DNA from: Deltaproteobacteria bacterium
GTDB taxonomy: Bacteria; Myxococcota_A; Bradymonadia; UBA7976; VGTA01
Assembly (NCBI GenBank): GCA_016874875.1
Contig: VGTA01000130.1
Span: 1-7,848 of the forward strand
Direction of reading: 5' to 3'
DNA: 7,848 nt
The translations under genes and the position numbers were made by a program. Every line of letters starts with the position of its first letter. Positions within the stretch are counted from its first letter, which is position 1. Shown here one piece after another: positions 1-6,826 of this stretch. The notes beneath the pieces were generated by a model. It ran no database searches, was not told the DNA's origin, and saw only the letters and a list, made by a program, of their open reading frames with translations.

Positions 1-193
1 GGGCGTCAGGTGCGTGCATGGCGACTCTTGGAGGTCAGGGGGGGCGCGGCGCGGCGCGCGACTCTACACCAAGCCGGGGCTTTAACATAGCGCGCCGCTC
101 CTCGCGCCGGCGGCGGGCGGGCTTGCGCGCCCGCGCAAAGAGTGTCATAGGTGTGTCCCCGCCACGCCTCGCCGGAGCGCGCCCGACCCCACG
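1..193. other. Intergenic region upstream of the TldD/PmbA-like gene
   Basis: I see no convincing gene here. A seven-base G run lies at 38-44, and a short less GC-rich patch around 61-90 (containing CTTTAACATAG) could be part of a promoter, but no good -35/-10 pair stands out. On the minus strand an ATG at 19-17 could be the first codon of a divergent gene leaving the left edge (M-H-A-P-D-A...); only six codons are visible, so it cannot be assessed. A plus-strand open frame ends at a TGA (195-197) overlapping the next start. Its codons have many A/T third positions, unlike the real genes, so I do not call it. Confidence 0.5.
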
Positions 194-1525
194 ATGAGCA
201 CTCCCCCCGCCCTCCCCCGCTGCCCCTCCGAGGCCGAGCTCGCGCAGACGCTGCGCCGCTGGGAGGAGGAGGCGCACGCCTTCACGGCGGACGTGGGGGA
301 CCTCGTGGACGACGTGGAGCTCTACGTGCGCCACTCGGCGCTGCGGGGCTGGCGCTTTGAGGCGCAGCAGCTCCACCCCCTCGCGCCCCCCCCGCAGGGC
401 GAGTGCTACATGCGCCTCTTTCGGGGCGGGCACACGGTGTGGGGGCGGTTCCCGCTCGCCCCCAAGCAGTGGCGCCTCGGCGCGCAGGAGCTGCTGCGCG
501 CCTTCCCCAAGACCTCCGTGGGCTTCTACCGCCCCCCCCCGCCGCGCCACCTGCACCCGCGCCCCACCTCCTTTGACCCGCGTCTGCACGAGCAGCTCGG
601 CGACCCCCTGCGCCTGCAGCGCGTCGCCTACGCCCTCAGCGACAACACCTGGCACGAGGGCGAGCGCTTTGAGGGCATGCAGCGCGCGGAGGGGCGCCTC
701 GCGCTGCACGTCCACCACCGCCTCGTGTGCAACCTGCAGGGCCTCGTGAGCGACTCCAAGGTCACGCTCGAGGCCTCGGTCCGCATCAACCAGTGCTTTG
801 AGGACACGCGGCAGGCGCTCTTCTGCCCTGGCTCGTTTCTGCCCTGGGCGCTCACGGGCGCCACGCTCTGGCGCAAGCGCGCCGCCCACCTCGCTGCGCC
901 CCCGCTGACGGCGGGGTACCGCGACGTGATTCTGCACCCGCGCCTCCTCGAGAAGCTCCTGCGCGCGCGCCTGCCGCTGGTGTGCACGCACAAGCACTTT
1001 GAGCCCAACGCGCAGGTGGGCAACCCCGCCCTCACCCTCACCCACGAGCCCAAGGCCGACGGCATGGTGGAGAGCGCGCCGTTCGACGACCTCGGGCGCC
1101 CGCGGGAGGCCACGGCCATGATCGCGCAGGGGGCGCTCGCGGCGCCCTTCTCCATCGACCCGCTCTGCGCGGAGTGGTCGCCGCAGGGGCTGCGCCCGCG
1201 CCTCACCAACTTCTTTATCCGCCCCGGCGCCGTCTCCCACGCCGAGCTGCTCCAGCGCGCGGCGCACACCATCCAGGTGGAGAACGCGCTCCTAGAGCCC
1301 GCCAGCGACCTCGGCCCCAACGCCTTCACCCTGCGCCTCACCGAGGCGCTCACCACCGACGGCCAGCTCGTGCCGCCGAGTCGCTACCGCCTCTCGGGCA
1401 CCATCGCGAGCACGGCGGAGGGCCCGGGGCTGCTCGAGTCGATGGAGCTGAGTCGCGAGGTCATCGACACGGGCTCGGCGCTGCTGCCGTTCGTGCGCTG
1501 CGCCCTATACCTGCACCCCGCCTGA
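194..1525 (+). CDS. TldD/PmbA family protein, PmbA/TldE-like
   Basis: A 443-residue protein resembling the PmbA/TldE branch of the TldD/PmbA family. In that family TldD carries an HExxxH zinc site, while TldE lacks it and pairs with TldD as a cytoplasmic peptidase that trims unfolded peptides, such as microcin B17 precursor or CcdA in E. coli. Visible family features are an N-terminal segment VDDVELYVRHSALRGW (38-53), an acidic-turn motif PFDDLGRP (296-303) followed by an IAQGAL strand (310-315), and RLTNFFIRPG (336-345) followed by SHAELL. I find no HExxxH, so this looks like the non-metal-binding partner or a divergent stand-alone member. No signal peptide or membrane segment is seen. The ATG has only a weak Shine-Dalgarno (GGAG at 173-176, too distant), so the start is less certain. 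No TldD partner lies in the window, though one could sit to the left. The gene converges on the rhodanese fusion, 12 bases beyond its stop. The assignment rests on remembered motifs. Confidence 0.62.
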   Translation: MSTPPALPRCPSEAELAQTLRRWEEEAHAFTADVGDLVDDVELYVRHSALRGWRFEAQQLHPLAPPPQGECYMRLFRGGHTVWGRFPLAPKQWRLGAQELLRAFPKTSVGFYRPPPPRHLHPRPTSFDPRLHEQLGDPLRLQRVAYALSDNTWHEGERFEGMQRAEGRLALHVHHRLVCNLQGLVSDSKVTLEASVRINQCFEDTRQALFCPGSFLPWALTGATLWRKRAAHLAAPPLTAGYRDVILHPRLLEKLLRARLPLVCTHKHFEPNAQVGNPALTLTHEPKADGMVESAPFDDLGRPREATAMIAQGALAAPFSIDPLCAEWSPQGLRPRLTNFFIRPGAVSHAELLQRAAHTIQVENALLEPASDLGPNAFTLRLTEALTTDGQLVPPSRYRLSGTIASTAEGPGLLESMELSREVIDTGSALLPFVRCALYLHPA

Positions 1526-1537
1526 GCGCGCCGCCCC

Positions 1538-3049
1538 TCAGCCGCCCACGGGCCCGAGGGCGCGGGTGGTGGGGAGGCCGAAGTGGTCAAAGCGCACCTC
1601 AAAGACCGGCAAGCCGCGGGCGAGGCGCGCGAGGGTGAGGGCGCCCTGCGCGGCGGCGAGGCGCTCCATCTCGGCGAGGAGCTTGCGCTCGCGCGCGCGG
1701 CGCGTGAGCCCCTCGGCCGCGAGGAAGGAGGCGAGCTCGGCGCGCGCGTGGCTGCTCACCTGCGGGTGGTTGATAAAGACCTGCTGCCCCGCCACCTGCG
1801 GCGAGATGAGCGGCACGCGCGTCCAGCTCTTGACCGGCTCCTCCACCACCACGCTCAGCACCGCGCGCTCCGAGTGCTCGCCCCCCAGAATCACCCACTC
1901 GAGCTCCAGCGCCCCCGACCAGCGCAGGGCGTGGAAGGCGCGCAGGAAGGCGCGCGCGAGGGCTGGGCGCACCTCGTAGTCGGGGGTGGTCATCACGAAG
2001 CGCAGGTGGCCGCAGCCCATGCTCTGCGGGTCCACGAGCAGCTCGAGCAGGTCCTCGCGGGCGGCGAGCGGGGGGCGGCGGAGCCACTCGCGCCACGCGC
2101 TCGCCCCCTCCACCTCCGCCGCCAGCGGCCCGAGCCGCGGGTGGGCGCGGAGGGCGGCGAGGAGGTGGTCGGTGGCGTGGGTGTCGCTGTGCATGTAGCA
2201 GCGCCCAAAGACGTCGTTGAAGCGGATGAGCAGGCGCCGCACGTCCTCCTCGTCGAGGACGCGCCCGTTGACGCGCTCGAGGGCCGTGAGCGCCACGAGC
2301 AGCTCCCCGGCGTCGCCCCCCGGCGTGCCGATCACGGCGTTGTCCTCCCGCCCGTCCACGCAGCTGCGCTTGCCGTGGAGCGAGAGCGCGGCGAGCTTCA
2401 TCCACCGAATCGCGGTGGGGTCGCCCACGTGCGCCTCCACGTCGGCGAGGGTGAGGTCCTCGTGGGGCGTGACCACCAGCGGGCGCCCGTCGCGCCCGAG
2501 GCCGTGGGGGAGGGGGCAGAGGGTGGGGCGGTAGGTGTGGGCGTCGCGGAGGGTGCAGAAGCCGCGCTGGCGCCACGCGCGCATGCCCCCGTCGAGCACC
2601 GCCACGTGCCGCATGCCCAGCGTCTCCAAGAAGCGCGCCGCCACCGCGGCGCGCTCGTCGCGGTTGGAGATGAGCACCACGCAGGTGTCGAGGGCGAGCA
2701 CCTGCGGAATCTCCGCGATGCGGCTGAGGGGGTGGTGGGTGACGGCGGGGATGTGCCCGAGGGGGCCGGTGAGCTCGTGGGCGTCGCGGATGTCGATCAT
2801 GCGCACCGCCCGCCCACGCTCCGCCACGAACTCCACCGGCAGGCGCGGCACCCCCGCCGCGTCCCGCTCAAGGGCGGCGCGCCACGCCACGAGGTTGACC
2901 CGCAGGGCGTCCTCTAGGGCGCTGAGCGCCTGCGCGTCGAGGGTGAGGGGGGCGCTCGGGGTGTCGTGGGTCCAGTCCTCGTTGGGCGTGAGCGCGGGGG
3001 TGAGGCGCGCGGCGAGGCGATTCTGGGCGGGGCGATTCTGGGCTGTCAT
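1538..3049 (-). CDS. Rhodanese-like / cadmium carbonic anhydrase-like (zeta-CA) fusion protein
   Basis: A 503-residue two-domain protein. Residues 82-165 look like a rhodanese domain (MIDIRDAHELTGPLGHIP at 84-101; VLDGGMRAW at 151-159), but the catalytic loop reads LISNRDERA, putting Ser128 where the persulfide-forming cysteine belongs, so sulfurtransferase activity is unlikely. Residues 215-445 resemble the repeat of diatom cadmium carbonic anhydrase CDCA1: CVDGR (Cys230, Asp232, Arg234), TPGGDAGE (242-249), YMHSD (His287, Asp289), MGCGH (Cys346) and GGEHSERAVLSV (389-400). These match CDCA1's CVDGR, PGG, HGDH, GCG and HGSHTEK motifs in the same order; Cys-His-Cys are its metal ligands (Cys263, His315, Cys325). 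The His-to-Cys spacing is 59 here against 10 in CDCA1, so a helical insertion of about 49 residues sits near the site. The likely activity is CO2 hydration or a related metal-dependent hydrolysis, the substrate being inference. The protein is probably cytoplasmic, with no signal peptide. Start ATG is supported by GAGGG six bases upstream. A 13-base direct repeat doubles AQNR near the N-terminus. Confidence 0.7.
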   Translation of the reverse strand: MTAQNRPAQNRLAARLTPALTPNEDWTHDTPSAPLTLDAQALSALEDALRVNLVAWRAALERDAAGVPRLPVEFVAERGRAVRMIDIRDAHELTGPLGHIPAVTHHPLSRIAEIPQVLALDTCVVLISNRDERAAVAARFLETLGMRHVAVLDGGMRAWRQRGFCTLRDAHTYRPTLCPLPHGLGRDGRPLVVTPHEDLTLADVEAHVGDPTAIRWMKLAALSLHGKRSCVDGREDNAVIGTPGGDAGELLVALTALERVNGRVLDEEDVRRLLIRFNDVFGRCYMHSDTHATDHLLAALRAHPRLGPLAAEVEGASAWREWLRRPPLAAREDLLELLVDPQSMGCGHLRFVMTTPDYEVRPALARAFLRAFHALRWSGALELEWVILGGEHSERAVLSVVVEEPVKSWTRVPLISPQVAGQQVFINHPQVSSHARAELASFLAAEGLTRRARERKLLAEMERLAAAQGALTLARLARGLPVFEVRFDHFGLPTTRALGPVGG

Positions 3050-3086
3050 CTTGGTCCCTCTCTGCGCTGCGCGCCCGACCGCGGGC

Positions 3087-3105
3087 GATCACAGCGGCGG
3101 TGATC
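3087..3105. promoter_or_regulatory. Inverted repeat GATCAC-N7-GTGATC, candidate operator or leader hairpin
   Basis: A perfect six-base inverted repeat with a seven-base spacer lies about 38 bases upstream of the rhodanese/carbonic anhydrase fusion start, between that ATG and its proposed promoter. It would fall in the leader of the leftward transcript, roughly +25 to +43 from the inferred start site. The symmetry is seen directly. A role as a dimeric regulator site or a leader hairpin is inference, and six-base arms occur by chance fairly often. Confidence 0.3.
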
Positions 3106-3136
3106 CTGCGACGTCGATGGACGGTGGCATTGACCG

Positions 3137-3203
3137 ACTATAGAGAATGAAAGAGCACATTCGTGAGCTCATAAAAAACAATAATAAAAAATAAAAAATA
3201 AAC
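3137..3203 (-). promoter_or_regulatory. Putative leftward promoter with UP-like A/T tract
   Basis: On the minus strand TATAGT (3142-3137) matches the sigma-70 -10 consensus at five of six bases. No good -35 hexamer lies 16-18 bases upstream. However, the almost pure A/T block at 3171-3203 begins about 41 bases upstream of the inferred start near 3130, which is where an UP element would contact RNA polymerase alpha subunits. It would drive the rhodanese/carbonic anhydrase fusion with a leader of about 80 bases. The motif and spacing are seen; function is inferred. Confidence 0.4.
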
Positions 3204-3263
3204 ATAACCTTCGGTAAGGGTTGATTAGCGAACCATAGGCGTTTTGATTTATTCATAATTGAC
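3137..3263. other. AT-rich island between divergent genes
   Basis: The 3050-3382 intergenic stretch holds a block whose composition breaks sharply with the surrounding GC-rich DNA; 29 of the 30 bases at 3171-3200 are A or T. It contains three six-base A-tracts (3173-3178, 3186-3191, 3193-3198), two in a seven-base-period TAAAAAA repeat. Such tracts are known to favour bending, melting and binding by nucleoid proteins. A weak six-base-pair hairpin (3206-3222) faces the T-rich run on the minus strand and could act as a leftward terminator, but it has a G-T pair and little GC. The block most simply serves as a shared promoter region. It could also be a landing or recombination site for the adjacent recombinase, or a remnant of imported DNA. 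Confidence 0.75.
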
Positions 3264-3288
3264 GGGGCGCTAGCTTTGGGCGCATGAT
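3259..3288 (+). promoter_or_regulatory. Putative rightward promoter for the recombinase-acs unit
   Basis: TTGACG (3259-3264, five of six to the -35 consensus) is followed after 18 bases by CATGAT (3283-3288, four of six to -10). The stretch just upstream (3241-3258) is AT-rich and could assist as an UP element. Transcription would begin near 3295 and reach the recombinase start after about 90 bases. An alternative -10, CATAAT (3254-3259), matches better but lacks a partner -35. Prediction by eye only. Confidence 0.4.
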
Positions 3289-3291
3289 AGA

Positions 3292-3303
3292 GCCGCGCGC
3301 GGC
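3292..3303. promoter_or_regulatory. Perfect 12-base palindrome GCCGCGCGCGGC
   Basis: A perfect palindrome sits immediately downstream of the proposed rightward -10, overlapping the expected transcription start of the recombinase gene. This position suits an autorepressor site, but GC-only palindromes arise easily in this background, so functional meaning is uncertain. Confidence 0.25.
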
Positions 3304-3382
3304 CCTGAGCGGGTCTGCGTGAGCACTGAACAAAAGAGCGCGCTAGGGGTGCGCCAAAGCGCGCGAGAGAGCGGAGCGTCAT

Positions 3383-4819
3383 ATGTCGTCTAAGCGCAGC
3401 AGGGCAAAGCGAGCACCTAGAGAAGATTCGGAGAGCTACTCGCTGTTTGAGGCGCTGATGGGCGTCGAGGAGGGGGAGGCGGAGGACCTGCTAGCGCGGA
3501 CGCTAGAGCCGCCCGCCGCGCCCCTCGCGCCCCTCGCGCCCCTCGCGCCCGCCGCGCCCCTCGCGCCCGCCGCGCCCGCCGCGCCCCTCGCGCCCCTCTT
3601 GAGCCCCGCGCCGCGCCCGCCGCTCTTCTTCAGCCCGCGCCTCTTGAGCGGGCCGGGGGAGGGCGCGGGCGAGGAGGCGGGCGAGGAGGCGGGCGAAGAG
3701 GCGCTAGAGGTGGAGTGGGAGCCCGCCGCGCCGCCCTCCTCGCCGCCGCCCTCCTCGCCGCCGCCCTCCTCGCCGCCGCCCTCCTCGCCGCCGCCCTCCT
3801 CGCCGCCCCGCGACGAGTCGTCCTCCCGCCCCGACGAGCGCGCCCTCGCCGCCGCCTCCGCCAAGGTGGAGCGCCTCTTTGAGGAGGCGCAGCGCTACGC
3901 GGACGCCTCGCGCTCCGCGCAGACCAAGCGCGCCTACCAGAACGACTGGCGAGACTTCGCCGCCTGGTGCCAAGAGCACCAGCTCCCCGCGCTGCCCACC
4001 GCCCCCCAGTACGTGGCGCTCTACCTCACCGACCGCGCCGCCACGCTCAAGCTCGCCACCCTCCGGCGGCGCCTCACGGCGATTCGGCAGCTCCACAAGC
4101 TCAAGGGCCACCCGCTCGACACCCAGCACGCCGCCATCCAGAGCGTGTGGGGCGGCATCCGGCGCGCGAAGGGGCTGGCGCAGGTGGGGAAGAATCCGCT
4201 CCGCGTGGACCTGCTGCGCCTGATCGTGCTCACGCGCCCGGCGGACCTCAAGGGGCTGCGCGACCGCGCCCTGCTGCTCTTGGGCTTCGCCGGCGCCTTC
4301 CGCCGCTCGGAGCTGGTGAGTCTCAACCGCGGCGACCTCGAGTTTGTGCCGCAGGGGCTCAAGGTGACGCTGCGGCGCTCCAAGACCGACCAGGAGGGCG
4401 CGGGGATGCTCAAGTCGATTCTGCCCGGCAAGCACGAGGCCACCTGCTGCGTGCGCGCCGTGCAGCGCTGGCTGCAGGCGAGTCGGATTCAGAGCGGGCC
4501 CATCTTCCGCCCCGTCAACCGCCACGGGCAGGTGCGCGCCCGCCGCCTCACGGGGCACGCGGTGGCGCGCCTCCTCAAGGACGCCATCGTCGACGCCCTG
4601 CGCGCGCAGGGGCTGCCGGAGCGCGAGGTGCTCGCGCGCGTGGAGGGCTTCTCGGGGCACAGCCTCCGCGCCGGCTACGTGACCAGCGCCGCCGCGGAGG
4701 GGGCGGAGGAGCACGCGATCATGCGCCAGACGGGGCACAAGCGCGTCGACACCCTCCGCCGCTATATCCGCGAGGGCGACATCTTCCGCAACAACCCGCT
4801 CAGGTCGATGGACCTCTGA
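3383..4819 (+). CDS. Tyrosine recombinase/integrase with low-complexity N-terminal extension
   Basis: A 478-residue site-specific recombinase of the phage-integrase/Xer class, which cuts and rejoins DNA through a 3'-phosphotyrosine intermediate. The core-binding (SAM-like) domain spans about 155-265 and the catalytic domain 275-470. All expected catalytic residues can be read: Arg307 (AFRRSEL), Lys334 (RRSKTD), His426 and Arg429 (GHSLRAG), His452 (TGHKRVD) and nucleophile Tyr461 (LRRYIRE), nine residues after His452 as is usual. The enzyme should be active. Residues 1-150 are unusual: a basic then acidic start (1-40), Ala-Pro-Leu repeats (46-72), an Ala-Gly-Glu-Glu run (95-106) and five PPSSP units (117-141), probably disordered. 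The first 15 codons use several A/T-ending or rare codons (TCT, AGG, GCA, CGA, CCT, AGA, GAA, GAT), unlike the rest. GGAG at 3373-3376, six bases before the ATG, supports the start. The DNA target is unknown. No other phage or transposon gene is visible, so it may be a lone integrase, a remnant, or a host-adopted recombinase. Confidence 0.93.
   Translation: MSSKRSRAKRAPREDSESYSLFEALMGVEEGEAEDLLARTLEPPAAPLAPLAPLAPAAPLAPAAPAAPLAPLLSPAPRPPLFFSPRLLSGPGEGAGEEAGEEAGEEALEVEWEPAAPPSSPPPSSPPPSSPPPSSPPPSSPPRDESSSRPDERALAAASAKVERLFEEAQRYADASRSAQTKRAYQNDWRDFAAWCQEHQLPALPTAPQYVALYLTDRAATLKLATLRRRLTAIRQLHKLKGHPLDTQHAAIQSVWGGIRRAKGLAQVGKNPLRVDLLRLIVLTRPADLKGLRDRALLLLGFAGAFRRSELVSLNRGDLEFVPQGLKVTLRRSKTDQEGAGMLKSILPGKHEATCCVRAVQRWLQASRIQSGPIFRPVNRHGQVRARRLTGHAVARLLKDAIVDALRAQGLPEREVLARVEGFSGHSLRAGYVTSAAAEGAEEHAIMRQTGHKRVDTLRRYIREGDIFRNNPLRSMDL
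3518..3598 (+). repeat. Nine tandem 9-base units (GCGCCCCTC / GCGCCCGCC)
   Basis: Nine in-frame 9-base units inside the recombinase gene, six GCGCCCCTC and three GCGCCCGCC, encode Ala-Pro-Leu or Ala-Pro-Ala at residues 46-72. Because each unit is a multiple of three, slippage changes linker length without breaking the frame. Confidence 0.9.
3665..3700 (+). repeat. Three tandem 12-base units encoding Ala-Gly-Glu-Glu
   Basis: Units GCGGGCGAGGAG at 3665-3676 and 3677-3688 are identical; the third (3689-3700) differs by one silent G-to-A change. They encode the acidic stretch at residues 95-106 of the recombinase. Confidence 0.85.
3731..3805 (+). repeat. Five perfect tandem copies of a 15-base unit encoding PPSSP
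   Basis: CCGCCCTCCTCGCCG is repeated five times without any difference, encoding Pro-Pro-Ser-Ser-Pro at residues 117-141 of the recombinase, just before the core-binding domain. Perfect identity suggests recent expansion by slippage or strong homogenisation, and copy number may vary between strains. Confidence 0.92.
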
Positions 4820-4830
4820 GCCCCGCCCAC

Positions 4831-4835
4831 AGGAG
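4831..4835 (+). promoter_or_regulatory. Strong ribosome binding site (AGGAG) for acs
   Basis: AGGAG lies six bases before the ATG at 4842, inside the 22-base gap after the recombinase stop. It is the best Shine-Dalgarno in the window and fixes the acetyl-CoA synthetase start. Confidence 0.8.
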
Positions 4836-4841
4836 AGCCCT

Positions 4842-6791
<1,950 letters not shown>

Positions 6792-6799
6792 GCGGGGCG

Positions 6800-6826
6800 G
6801 CGCCCTACGCGCCCTACGCGCCCTCC
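6800..6826. repeat. Three 9-base units spanning the methyltransferase stop codon
   Basis: GCGCCCTAC (6800-6808), GCGCCCTAC (6809-6817) and GCGCCCTCC (6818-6826) run through the convergent junction between acs and the methyltransferase. On the minus strand each CTA is an in-frame TAG, so the methyltransferase ends in two TAG stops nine bases apart, while the third unit reads as sense. Otherwise the 22-base gap 6792-6813 shows no clear terminator. Confidence 0.7.

Noticed and set aside
3..197. Upstream gene ending with an ATGA overlap at the TldD/PmbA-like start
   Set aside because: The frame is open to the left edge, but many codons end in A or T (TCA, GGT, ACT, CTT, GGA, TCT, ACA, CCA), unlike every real gene here, and the peptide is Arg-rich without features.
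386..540. C8 (386-393) and C9 (532-540) runs in the TldD/PmbA-like gene as phase-variation switches
   Set aside because: Runs of seven or eight C also occur in acs (6142-6149) and the methyltransferase (7003-7009), as expected in such GC-rich DNA, and all frames are intact, so there is no specific sign of phase variation.
35..1267. Long minus-strand open frame opposite the TldD/PmbA-like gene
   Set aside because: It is Arg/Gly/Ala/Val-rich with no recognisable motif and mirrors the GC-rich codon pattern of the plus-strand gene, which has family motifs and a tight convergent neighbour.
1583..2917. 444-codon plus-strand open frame opposite the rhodanese fusion gene
   Set aside because: The composition is a typical antisense shadow (repeated His, Glu, Val, Arg) with no domain; the minus-strand frame holds clear rhodanese and CDCA motifs.
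3206..3222. Rho-independent terminator on the minus strand in the AT-rich island
   Set aside because: The stem is only six pairs with a G-T pair and two G-C pairs, and no gene upstream on that strand would need it; mentioned only as a possibility within the island.
3089..3256. Possible 55-residue small membrane protein (hydrophobic run VMFIFYFLLLFFM) read leftward across the AT-rich island
   Set aside because: The hydrophobic run is simply the reading of the A/T tract, there is no Shine-Dalgarno before the ATG, and the remainder has no consistent coding character.
3383..4819. Complete integrated phage or mobile element around the recombinase
   Set aside because: No other phage, transposon or plasmid gene, no flanking direct repeats of useful length and no tRNA target are visible; the recombinase alone does not define an element.
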